Below are positions 1 through 10,392 of a stretch of DNA of 64,000 nucleotides, in pieces (position 1 is the stretch's first letter; each line of letters starts with the position of its first letter). A program made the translations under genes and the position numbers. The notes under the pieces were generated by a model. The model was not told the DNA's origin and did no database searches. It was given only the letters and a program-made list of their open reading frames with translations. The stretch lies in NCBI RefSeq assembly GCF_021347895.1, contig NC_067122.1:10467983-10531982 (forward strand), in the 5' to 3' direction. This stretch comes from Acanthochromis polyacanthus (lineage: Eukaryota > Chordata > Actinopteri > Pomacentridae).

Positions 1-72
1 GCGGGGGATTGAACCGCCAACCTTGCTATTAGAGGACAATCTGTTCTCCAGCCTGTTCTGTACAGCCGCCCA
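1..72 (-). repeat. tRNA-derived SINE fragment, cut by window edge
   Basis: Read on the minus strand this is a tRNA-like head. A B-box match GGTTCAATCCC is the complement of positions 5-15, and an A-box-like stretch lies at about 45-70. It resembles the tRNA-related heads of teleost SINEs. Only the head is visible because the tail would lie left of position 1. It is unlikely to be a working tRNA gene, since the stem pairing is poor. Confidence 0.6.
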
Positions 73-1644
73 CTGTACTGAATGTTTCTTCCCACTCAGG
101 CAAAATGATTTTTTCTCTTCCTCTGCAGTTGTAGCGTACATTCGCATTTAAAGTAACAAATCCAGCTGCAGTCCACTGGCAGTTTTTTCTTTGTACATTC
201 ACAGCTTGAACACACCAATGTCACTTACAGAGAGTGCAGGGACTGTGAAGCATTTTAATTCCGTTGCTTTTTTGCTTTTTAAGTCATTGCCTGTAATAGT
301 GTTTTTGTGAGTGCTCTAAGAGCTGCTGTGGCACAGGATCCTGTGGTCCTCTGGTTTTTACTGAAGTCTCAGGCTGACTTTTTAATACAATGGCTGTATT
401 TTCCCAGAACACCCCTGATTTATGTATGTTATAGAAATTTTATGTGTTAGAGGCAACCCAGCTTTTCTTAACCTTTCGTTTGTCTCGCTCCTGCAGCAGG
501 AGTTTTGGGCCACCGTCCATCAGCACTGACAGATGGTGAATGTGTGCACAGATTTGGGTGGTGGCAGTTTGACATCATCTTTTTGTCTTGGCTACTCGCC
601 AGTATAAGCTGCATTTATTGGTTGATTGCTTAGTTAACTTCACATTGGCTCTTTTTAACCATCGCTTGTAATAAATGGCCTGTTTTTAAACTTAGTATTA
701 ACAAGATTCAGCCTGTACGCACATGAACAAATCAATACATCCTCTGTTTTGACCTTAAGATTTTCTCTAATCTGAGTCATCTTACTTGTGCGGATTACCT
801 TTCTTGTGCTACTTGAACAAGAGGTTTCCCTGCATCCCAGTCTCCCCAAAAATTATATTTTCATATGTTACATAGAAAAACACACAAAATAAGCATATTT
901 TCTCACAGAATGGTAAGACTGATGCAGTAGCAAAAGCATTTTAATCTGAAAAAACCACAAAGTCCATGTAAGGATGGGAGAATGAAAGCAAAATTCAGCA
1001 ACAAGACTTTCACCCAGGTGACCAGAATTTGTGCTCCAAGTGGGACAATTGTTCCAAAACCTGCCTACATTTTTTCCCATTGCTTAATTTCCATTTTCAC
1101 GTTCAGGAAAGTTGTTCAGGCAGTAAGGTATGTTAGGTTTACAAAATTATCATGGTTTTTGTTAAAATACAACCCAATCACAACATAGTTAAAGCTTCTA
1201 ATCCACTGTCTGAGTTACCAGTTTGATGAGTCCTGCCCCAGTTAATACATGATGGGTCGCATAGCAAAAATAGATTTAAAAAACTAATAATAAGAGAAAG
1301 ATAAGTTCATTTTAAACATTTTTTATGCATCACAAATGTAATCTGGCACAAAATACCATCTTCCAAGCATTACTGAGGATATAGAGGACATGATTTCTGA
1401 CAGACAGGGCTGTCCTCTGGGTGACATAGTTGAATTTCTCATATTTGGCCTTCTGGTCATGAAACGTTCTTAAAGTTGGTGTTAGCTCACAACTGTTGTC
1501 CATTCATTCCAAATTCCTGGGCACAGGAGGAAGGAAAGAAGGGAAGGCTTGATCTCTACTAATGAAATAAAGTTATGTTGGCACATATGAAATATCTATG
1601 CAGTTCAATTTAATTCAACAAGCCAGCACCACTTCTAGAAAGAT
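73..1644. other. AT-rich DNA with no recognisable feature
   Basis: No open frame with coding character and no repeat family I recognise. The short frames near 655-1188 overlap on opposite strands, as expected by chance. Confidence 0.6.
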
Positions 1645-1860
1645 CTGTGGGAGTGTTTAATCAGGTTACTGTGTCACGTGGCAGTTGGGACTGGTTGTAT
1701 TGTTGTTTTAGAGAGTAATTTTGCATGTGTTGCATGTTTCGTGTGGGTTGAATTATTGGTGGTTTAAGTTGTATTGCATGTTTTAGATGTCCCACAGCCA
1801 GTGAACGCCTCTCATGAGGAAATCTGCTGCACCTGTCAGGTTCTCCCTTCCTCCTTACAG

Positions 1861-2102
1861 GAGCCAATGGACGGCGGAGGAAGAGGCGCCAGGCTGGAAG
1901 GAGAGAGCTATAAAAGTCTGTGGAGGACGACGGAAGAGAGAGGAGCGACCAGAAAGAGGATAGTTGGAAAGAGGGGACAAGAGGAGACAGCACGAGGCTG
2001 GGAACCGGGGGTAGAAGGGAATGCCGAGGCGAAGCAGAAAAGAGACCCAGAACGTTACAACGCGACACACTCGCAGCGGCAGGGCGATCAGCTCTGCCTG
2101 GC
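1861..2102 (+). promoter_or_regulatory. Promoter-like block: CCAAT box, TATA box, purine-rich leader
   Basis: A sharply GC-richer island in AT-rich DNA. CCAAT at 1864-1868 precedes TATAAAAG at 1909-1916 by about 45 bp, the usual spacing for a strong TATA promoter. About 180 bp of purine-rich, CpG-containing leader follows and ends at a strong splice donor (GTGAGT, 2103). It could be the promoter and first exon of a host non-coding RNA, or the promoter of a retroelement such as a solo LTR. I found no primer-binding site, coding region or matching second LTR. The motifs are seen directly; promoter function is inference. Confidence 0.4.
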
Positions 2103-2207
2103 GTGAGTATTCCTTGGGGACTTTTCAGTAACGTCGGGGGGTGTACATCCCCGGGAGAGGGTTGATGGTATGACACGTCGTACTGGCAGTGGGTTTGTGT
2201 TTTACAG
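2103..2207 (+). other. Candidate 5'-leader intron (GT-AG, 105 bp)
   Basis: The donor GC|GTGAGT begins at 2103. The acceptor, in a T-rich run ending TTTTACAG at 2207, closes a 105-bp intron, a typical size for a short fish intron. It lies just downstream of the TATA block at 1909, which makes the pair more convincing. No coding frame crosses the junction. Confidence 0.35.
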
Positions 2208-2260
2208 GTGGCCTTCAAGAAGAGTTGGGCCCAGGAAAAGACTGCTGGACGCCAAAGCTT

Positions 2261-2420
2261 CTGCACCTCGTGCACCTTACCCCCGGTCCCCCCTGAAGTT
2301 TCTTCACCTTGTGCACCTTACCCCCGGTCCCCCCTGAAGTTTCTTCACCTTGTGCACCTTACCCCCGGTCCCCCCTGAAGTTTCTTCACCTTGTGCACCT
2401 TACCCCCGGTCCCCCCTGGA
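2261..2420 (+). repeat. Minisatellite, 41-bp unit, about 4 copies
   Basis: The motif GTGCACCTTACCCCCGGTCC begins at 2270, 2311, 2352 and 2393, exactly 41 bp apart. The first copy has small differences and the next three are almost identical. The unit is C-rich on the plus strand. Because 41 is not a multiple of 3, the frame changes in each copy and the repeat is not coding. Confidence 0.95.
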
Positions 2421-2560
2421 TTTTAACTACCGATTTTAAGACAGAGACTACAGGTTTTAATGGACATTCCCCTCGCCGGCTGTCAATTTGGGTGATGCCA
2501 TTTAGGAAGCTTAAACCAGTTTATTGGCATGTTAAAGATCTACTCCTGTAATTAAATGAT

Positions 2561-4012
2561 TGGTTGCACCGGCATCCTGTTTTCCTGCCCTCTGTCATAA
2601 TTGTCGCTGATAAGGTGCTCCACCCGATAGGTGACGAACCTCCACCAAAAATTTACAATAACATTTACCCGGTCATCTCACACCTCATCTGTAGTTGCTA
2701 ATATGAATCCTGTTGCCCTCATGCTGTCCTTAGCTTAAAATAAATTATGTTCTGATCCTGTTTTTATAGACTGTAAAGCCTGACAAAACTAAGAAAGAGA
2801 TGGACGAAATCTACAAATATCCTGCATGAGATCAAATTTGGCTTGCATTTGAAATTAGTACACCTGCGTACATGTCCCCCTTTATTTATTGTTTTTAGAG
2901 GAGCTGATATGAAATGTCACAGACAAGAATTCACAGCATGGTAGTCTTGTTTCACACAGTTGGAGAAAAAAAGCAAACTTCGATTGACTGTCATGGATTT
3001 TTAACAACACCTTGAGTACTTTTCAGCCACACTGAACCATCTGTGCGCCAGAAATCATCTGACAGCTGTCACTTCACAACTTGCTTTACTGTCATTTCAA
3101 GTGCTTTCTGAAGCAGAATTTTATAACAACTCTAAATGTCTGCATGCGAAGAAAAGTCTTTTGCATCGTCGTCAAATTTATTCACATACTTTAAATGTCA
3201 TACACCAGTTTTATCATTTTTTTTAATAACTTTGCATGTTGACCGCTTTAAAGTCAGTTTGCGTGCAAATGTTTTCAGTGTCACTGAACTTTTAGATGAC
3301 AATGTTGTAACACAAAGACCTTCTTCTCTCATAGACTGGAGCTTTGTTTTTATCAATTTAAGGAAAATTCTTCTGTAATGAGTGAGTTAAGACATTGTAA
3401 ATTAGTTGAAGAACTCCTGACATGTTTGTAAGAGGGATAACAGCCTTTCTATTTTCCTACCTTTGTAAGAATACACAGTGCGCCCTTTTGTGTGGCTAAT
3501 ACAACCATTAATTTGTTAACATAATGAACAAGAGAGCCTGGTATGGAAAAAAAACTGTACTTGCTTACACCTCCACTAATGTCTGTAAATAAAATCAAAT
3601 GCGCTTTTTCCTCAGTGTGATGAAACTGAATCAGCTCTGAAATACTTTTGTCTGAATACGAGCTGTGTTCTGAATAATCTGAATGTGTGTGAAAACTATT
3701 TAGTAAATGACTAAATGTTTTCTATTGAGAATCCTCATCAAATCAAGGCTAAAAACTGAAAACTCTGAAAATGTTCTGCAAATATGTGCTTATAGAGTTA
3801 GTACTTTTCGCAAAAATGTTTTTTAACTTTTTGCTTTATCAGTCAGCGGTGAAAAAAAGTAGTAGAAGTATGAGGAATGGTCTGCATCTATGTATAAAAC
3901 TGACCTAAAAAGGGTCAAATCTTCAGCAAATGGATAAGGACAAAGTCATGACCAGTGACAAAAATCATTGCATTGTTATCTGTATTGAATTCATTATCAA
4001 ATCGTTCAGTGC
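2561..4012. other. Unannotated DNA; no gene seen
   Basis: AT-rich, with short chance frames only. Positions 2535-2760 remain compositionally mixed and contain AATAAA-like motifs (about 2740), so they may belong to the same element as the 1.9-kb promoter-like block. Confidence 0.5.
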
Positions 4013-4376
4013 CCATCCATCCATTGTCTATACACTGCTTCATCCTCATTAGAGTTGTGGGGAGCTAGAGTCTATCCCAGATGACTTAGAGCGAAGGCAG
4101 AGGACACCCTGGACAGGTCACCAGTATATCACAGGGCTACATATGCAGACAAACAATCACACTCACATTCACACCTATGGACAATTTAGAATTTTCAGTC
4201 AACCTCACCATATTTTTGGACTGTGGGAAGAAGCTGGAGTACCCAGAGAAAACCCACGCATGCACAGGAAGAACATGCAAACTCCATGCATAAAGATTCT
4301 GGGAAGGCCTTGACGTGGACCGGGGATCTTTTACCTGCAAGGGGAAAGTGCTAACCACCAAGACACTGCACAGCCT
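4013..4376 (+). repeat. Decayed interspersed repeat (CCATCCATTTTCTATAC-type teleost family)
   Basis: Starts with CATCCATCCATTGTCTATAC and contains a block about a measured tape of phrases typical of this very abundant teleost repeat: a CACATTCACACCTATGGACA segment near 4170, a GGACTGTGGGAAGAAGC segment near 4218 and an AACATGCAAACTCCATGC segment near 4273. I believe the family is linked to LINE 3' ends, but the exact class is uncertain. A second copy in the opposite orientation lies at 36108-36400. Both are divergent, so old. Confidence 0.8.
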
Positions 4377-5439
4377 TCATTCAAAGTGTATTTTGGAAAA
4401 ATCATGTGAGCCGTTGGGCTAAAGGCATCAGCAAAGCCCACCAGGAGTCAGTAACCAGTAAGCATCTGGTCCCAGTTTGTCAGATGTAATCTGATTGAAT
4501 TTCGGCTATTAGAATGGATCAAATTCTAAAATCCTGTTCACAACGAAATCTGAAATCAGACTGCATCACATCAATCTCCCAAGCAGCTGCCAATATCAAA
4601 CAAAGATGTTGATGCTTTTGCTTATGAGTTGCTCAACAAAAAACAAAACACAGGAGTGGAAGAACAGACTTATCTGGCAGAGGAACAAATCAGTCTTACC
4701 CAACTAGAGCAAACCAACGTCAAGTTTGAGATCCACTTCCTCAACTCAGAGCATCAAAAACCTGTTTGTTTGCTGTTGTTGTTTTACCAATGAAGAAGAA
4801 CTCTGATTGTTCTTTAATTTGTTCATGGAGATTTAAACCTTTTTGGGATTTAAAAATAACCACTTTGAAAGAAATTATAGTCTGACTCACCGGATATAGG
4901 ATGTAGACGCCACTGCTCAATTCAGTTCATGTTGTCTTTTTTCTGCTATCTGTGTGTTACTGTTTTCTTCAGGATGGGAAACAATACAACCTCTGAGTAG
5001 CAACCTACTTAAATCGTGCAGGCAGTTCTGCTATTTTTTTTCAATGGATTATCCATTTTAATAACTGTGTTTATCGCCCTCCATGCAAATATTCCACTAC
5101 AACTCTCCCACCTATCACAAAACAATGATGGGAACACCAAAGCCACATTTTTCACTTTGCCCCGCCTATGGTGTTGGACAGTTGGCCTACATTAAGCTGG
5201 AAAGGATGCCTAGTGTTGTAGATTTCATGTCCCTGAAAACACGGGATCCACTCGGGTCCATAACTTTCCCTATCTCCCCAAAGTCAGTCACACATCCACA
5301 TGCTGCCCAAAATTTTTGTCCACGCAGTTGCTATGCTACAAATGCAGTTTCATACCATTGCTACTCTGAGTGGATATACAAAGAAGCCCAGAGTAACTAA
5401 GCAAATGATTGGAGCTGGGTAACATCTCTGTTCATGAGA
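4377..5439. other. No recognisable gene
   Basis: A 105-codon frame at 5083-5400 has no recognisable domain and may overlap the start of the decayed Tc1 element that follows. No repeat family is recognised between 4400 and 5080. Confidence 0.5.
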
Positions 5440-6540
5440 ACTGTCAAACATGAATCATTGACCAGGGAGGTATCCACAGCATGATGCCTGAAATTTGACA
5501 AAGGAAGCTTTGACACTTCACAGCAGTGCTCAGAAAATGTTGTTGGACTGATGAAACTAATGTTAAAATTTTTTGAGAAGGAAATGCAACACTAAGATCT
5601 GTGTGAAAAGGGCACTGCATGCCAGCATCATTCAGTCAGTTTGGTATGTTGGGTAAATCATCCTAATTTAGAGCTGCTTTGCTACCTCTGAGCCTTTATA
5701 GCTTACCATCAGCAAGAGGGAAATGAATTGTTTTTGCTTATTCAAAGTGTTTTGCAGGGTATCAGGTTGAGAATCCACCAGCTGAAGGTTCCTAGAACTT
5801 CTAGACGATCAACATCAAAGTAAATCTATTAGGTGGTAGAGCGGGTCATCCAATGATCGAAGGGTCAGCGGTTCGATTCCCGCTCTCGCCTAGTCATGTG
5901 CTGTTGTGTCCTTGGGCAAGACACTTAACCCACCTTGCCTCCAGTGCTCTTCACTGGTGTATGAATGCGTGTGAATGTTGGTGGCGGTCGGAGGGGCCGT
6001 AGGCGTGGATTGGCAGCCACGCTTCCGTCCGCCCCAGAGTGAGAATGTGTGAGCGTATGGTTGAATGGAAGCAATTGTTGTATAAACGCTTTGATTACTC
6101 TGATGAGTAGTAAGGCGCTATGTAAGAGCAAGTCCATTCATTCATCCATATTACTGAATGACTTATAACAAAGATAATTTGCCTATTTACAGCCCAGACC
6201 CAAACCCCATAGAGATCCTGTGGACCTTCCAAGGCACTGACACCAGATATCCTAAAGCATGGCTGAGCTGAAGCAGCTCCGTGTGGTGAATTTGCTAAAA
6301 TTCACTCCTGAACTCTGTGCAGCTCCCAGAATTGGTTGTCTTATTTGAGGTAACTGCTGCCAAAAGAGGTTTGGCAAGTTATCACATCCAAGGGTTCACT
6401 CACAATTTCTAACAGCACTGGGAATGTTTAATTGGTTCGTTCAATGAATACCCAAAGGATTAGAAACATTTGTTCAGCTCAAGTACAATGTGTCGTATTT
6501 TAGGCTCTGTTAATGCAGAAAACAGAGTAATTCCCAATGG
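5440..6540 (+). pseudogene. Dead Tc1/mariner transposase gene, split by a SINE
   Basis: Decayed remains of a Tc1-like DDE transposase, the enzyme that cuts and pastes its own transposon. The first catalytic motif is readable at 5541-5558 (Cys-Trp-Thr-Asp-Glu-Thr), followed by an in-frame stop at about 5574. After the inserted SINE the frame resumes at 6191 with Ser-Pro-Asp-Pro-Asn-Pro-Ile-Glu-Ile-Leu-Trp, where Glu at 6212 is the third catalytic residue. The C-terminal part to about 6400 carries many stops and frameshifts. The inverted ends are not resolved, so the outer limits are approximate. The N-terminal DNA-binding region is too eroded to recognise. It is a different and much older lineage than the element at 59458-61095. 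The motifs are seen; the family is established knowledge. Confidence 0.8.
5832..6148 (+). mobile_element. tRNA-derived SINE inserted in the Tc1 pseudogene
   Basis: A tRNA-like head with a perfect B box GGTTCGATTCC (5870-5880) leads into a body containing GTGTCCTTGGGCAAGACAC. The tail reads AAGGCGCTATGTAAGAGCAA and then CATT/ATTC repeats. It is flanked by the 5-bp direct repeat TATTA at 5827-5831 and 6149-6153. The host sequence reads continuously across the insertion (AAATCTATTA then CTGAATG). The intact B box and long body suggest it is younger than the Tc1 copy it interrupts. A second, more decayed member lies at 52787-53014. Confidence 0.88.
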
Positions 6541-9390
6541 TTAACATATTATTTCTCGCCACTCCATAATGTAATGTTATAATAAGTGCACAAATGCAGA
6601 CTCCTCTGCTTGCTCTATCTGTTGTCCATCATAATATACAGCATGCACTATACTATTTCTGGACCCCAACACCCTTCAAGCCTTTTCAGACTAAATTTCC
6701 TTATGGACAATAAGCCGTACTATGTCATGTTGTGAACAGAAACCTAAGGAACCGACTGCAGAGAGAAAGGCCTCTTGTGTAGCCAGATCAGAGCTTAACT
6801 GTCAGGCATCCTGCCAGGACAGCTGCACCTGTTTGGAAGACGTGCAGCCACAGCCATGAGGCGCCTCAGAGGGGCGTCTGATGCATGGATATTGCTGCCT
6901 AACCTGAAAGATGAAGCAGGAAGAGGTGCAGATGGGCGCAGAGCAAAGAAGTCACTGCTGTAAGCTAGAGATGGTAAGAACAGCCACCTCATGGTCCACA
7001 AGAGCAGAAAACATTCCATATTCTGGTTCGTGTTCAGTGGCTGGTGAATCTTATAATGCACCACTCACAAAGCATTATACTTTTGGCATTGCCTAGAGGC
7101 AGCTCTTCTACAAATGAAAAATATTCCACATTACTTGCTAAACAGCTTCCAAAGCAAACAGAAAAGACACTTAAAGACATTTCTTTCTAGTTTCTGGACA
7201 GCTATTGATTCCAATTCATCTTCCAGTGGTATAAAAACCCGATGCTTTTTTAAAAAATTATTTTATTTTTTTAAAGATCGGTATTCCATCAAAGTGGTTC
7301 TCTGTGATGGCAGTCTGAGATTTGAGAGTCATCTACCAAACATTTTTACCAATTCACAGCACAATCTTTTATTATTCTTCTTGCAAAATGTGTTTTCCTA
7401 TTGTTTGTCCTTTTGAGTTGGAGATTCTGCTGAATAATGAATACTTTTCACCAGCAACCTCATGCCATGAATGCAGAAGGGTCTTTGAATGTACCAAAGG
7501 AAGTTTCAGAATTACCTCTGTTCACAACTGTCATATTGATTACACAACTTTAACAAAATCATTGTGATATATAATTCGATGGATCTCATGACTCCAGAAA
7601 GTTTCAAACTTCCGATGAGTTGATTTTCGTACCACTTTGAATTCAAGAAAATCATTAAAATTCTAAATGCCTAAAATGATCCACCAGATGTAAAGGGACT
7701 GTCACAAGAGAACCCAGAAATGGGGCCATCCTAAAACCTTAAGGTATAGTAATTTTAGCCATCGGTTTAAAAGCATTTTCCTTCAGTCAGCCTTGGAACA
7801 GGATGTGTTCTCTACTGCAAATAAGCAAATACACTCAATTGGACAGTGTTATCGCATTTGTGGTGTGGTACCGTTCTACTTAACATGGTGATGAAACATG
7901 ATGTAATACTGACTTCTCCATTTCCAGAAAGAGTGCATTATTGTTTCTGTTGGCTTCAGTTCGACAAAGATGGACCCCTGTTTTGCTTTTCTGCTTGCAC
8001 AGTGAAAGAAGTGCTACAAACTTGTAGAATTTACATGGAGGTGGTTCGGCGGGGTGGTGGGTATACAAAGTCAGGACTTAAGCACTGAAATTTTGTAGAT
8101 TTGTGTCTCAAGTCCTGTGTGTGACTAAGGTTTAGCAAAGACTGTTCTATGTGTTAAATAACAAACACCTTGTGATAGTTTCACGTCACTGTGGGCCAAT
8201 TTTAATGAGATGTAAGTGCTGTGTGTTTCAACAAAAGCATAAGAAGTTTCATCACGATCCTTAACACTTCTCCCTTCTTGGTGATAAAAATGTAATCTGA
8301 CCAGCATTAAATCTCTTTTGGAGCACATTTTCTGCTGCATATCAGTAGTGTATAAATGTAATCTCCAGGAGACGGGGTTATATCTACTGCAATTAGGGCC
8401 CCTTTTTGTCAGGTGCTGCAGGCAGCTGCTTTGCCTCATAGTGTAAGTCAACCCCTGACTGCAATCTAAACTAGTGATAATTTAGAATCAATGAGCTGTG
8501 CATGTCAAAATAGATTTCTAGGCTGTACTGTATGTCATGTAATATCCCAGTTCTGGTGTGAAGAAAGCCAGCTGTGCTTAAAAATCTGTAAATATAATTT
8601 ATCTTTGAAACTGTTCAGGAGAAGGATTGTGGCTGCACATTTAAATTAGACTAAATCCACACATTTCATTTGTATCTCTGTGTTCCCCTTAAATGGCTAA
8701 GATTAGACAAAAACCCCCGGGTAAAGCATGAGTTATTCATGAACAGAGGAACTGCACTTGGCACCTAGTATTCAAATGAAAGGAGCATCAGATAGATGAA
8801 TACTAAATGGGGAAGTCAACAGCAGCGTCCCAAGAAATTTAGACTCTGAGCTGAAGCTCTTGCATGTGAACTGCTGTAATCGCTTACAAATATATAAACA
8901 AACATTAATAGCAAGAAAACAAACAGCCCACAAATATTTTACATCTTTGTCAAATTACTGCAGTTGGAGAGCCAATTCAGATTAATCCACAGGTTAAACT
9001 CTGTAAGCGAAGACGCAAATTGGAACCTGGTGTCCCCTATGTAAAATTATAGTACTAATTATTTTCCAGTTGCAGCTCTGATTTTGCTCCCAAGAGGGTA
9101 AAGAGAAAATGACTAAGCAAAGCATTTTGATCATTTGCTATTACAACCTCAGCAGTAAACCCACAGTAAAAACCATGACTGAATAATAATCATGATAGTA
9201 AATATGAAGTCTTGCTGTATACACTTTCACCTTTCATTAATTGACAATATTTTAGGAAATGATCATGTTTTCTTGGTTTAGCAATCAAACATCATAATGA
9301 AATAATGCTCTTATGACTCCTGCAGGTGAATTTGCTGCTGACTATCCCTCCTATCAACAGATATTTTTCCACTGTTACACTGGGTGCTGG
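6541..9390. other. Long AT-rich stretch without recognisable gene
   Basis: Only short frames without domain character. Opposed overlapping frames at 7846-8088 and 7880-8068 cover the same DNA and are not convincing. No repeat family recognised. Confidence 0.5.
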
Positions 9391-9397
9391 CCTCAGT

Positions 9398-9606
9398 GTA
9401 TAAAAAAGAGGTGAAGTACAGGGCATGTCCTCATGTAACTCCACAGTCAAGTGAGGACTTGAAACACAGAATCCACTGCCAGCAAAGTCAAAAACAGTCC
9501 TATGGACAAGTAGAAACTACACATCTGTCTTACTGAGGCACTGTTTTTGATTCTTGATACTTCCTACTCTCGAAATATGATACATGATCAACAACAGTAT
9601 TCAAAG
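9398..9606 (+). promoter_or_regulatory. Possible TATA box and non-coding first exon
   Basis: TATAAAAAAG at about 9400 lies roughly 200 bp upstream of a consensus splice donor, TTCAAAG|GTAAGTAAT, whose GT is at 9607. Transcription starting about 30 bp after the TATA would give a first exon of about 175 nt. It has no long open frame, so it would be a 5' untranslated exon. No matching coding exon was identified downstream. Both motifs can occur by chance. Confidence 0.22.
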
Positions 9607-10055
9607 GTAAGTAATTCTAGAAATAAGACACACTTTGGTAATACAGTATAGATCATTTGGATAGTTTTAAAAGGTTCTGAGATGCTTTTAATGTATAATA
9701 TAATTAACATCTGACTTTTTCCACATGGGGTCACTGCACTGCTATAGGTCAAACATTAAAAATCTCTCAGTAACATGTATAAAAAGCCAAAACAAAACTA
9801 TAATTATGCAAGCAAGTTAAAATGTTTCACACTTTATGTTAGCAAAGCATCAAGGAACTAAATTTATGTGTATTAGTTTACACACAGTAATATTAGTGTA
9901 CTGGGCAGTCTATTAATCTTTGAATTCTATTTTAATAGCCCATACCAATGAGACCAACTCCTTATTGTTCCTGAATTATTAAAGGTCCCACATTGTGCCT
10001 CTTTAAAAAGAAATCAATCTAATATTTTCCACAGAACGTCTTTCAGTTTCAATTT

Positions 10056-10088
10056 TGTTTTGCTGTTGTTGTTGTTGTTGCTGTTGCT
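10056..10088. repeat. Short GTT/GCTGTT microsatellite
   Basis: An interrupted run of TTG/GTT triplets. Too short to matter beyond being a possible length polymorphism. Confidence 0.7.
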
Positions 10089-10338
10089 CAAAATAATACA
10101 AAGATGATTAATTTTACCATAAATGTACAAACCAAGGTTTTAACCCTGTTCTAAACAGACTGTTGTGCTTTAGAAATGAAAACTCCTTAAAGCTTAAGTC
10201 CAATTGTCCAACTCTTTTGGCTCTGTTTTTGTCTCCACCAAGTGCTGGGGAAATTATATTTCAATTGATAGATTTACCAACAAGCTGCTAACTGTGTGTG
10301 GTTAGAGTTTGGGTTAAAAAGGCAGTGTAAAATGGGTT

Positions 10339-10383
10339 AATAAGAGCTGTTTTGATGCAAGCAGCATCAAAACAGCTCTTATT
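10339..10383. repeat. Perfect 20-bp inverted repeat with 5-base loop
   Basis: Arm 10339-10358 is the exact reverse complement of 10364-10383, with loop AAGCA at 10359-10363. A further 6-bp outer stem (AGGCAG at 10320-10325 with CTGCCT at 10387-10392) pairs beyond an uneven internal loop. The arms have no mismatches, so the structure is recent or maintained. The 5-base loop and short stem argue against a standard microRNA precursor. A template-switch event during replication is the simplest origin. Confidence 0.9.
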
Positions 10384-10392
10384 CTGCTGCCT

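Noticed and set aside
1661..2275. 204-codon minus-strand open frame
   Set aside because: It is the complement of the purine-rich leader and promoter-like block. Its composition (Ser, Leu, Pro, Arg) follows from that base bias and no domain is visible.
5832..5905. Possible tRNA gene
   Set aside because: The A- and B-box-like motifs belong to the head of a SINE with a long body and tail, and the cloverleaf stems do not pair well.
10339..10383. MicroRNA precursor
   Set aside because: The perfect stem is too short and the 5-base loop too small for a usual precursor, and I recognise no mature microRNA sequence.
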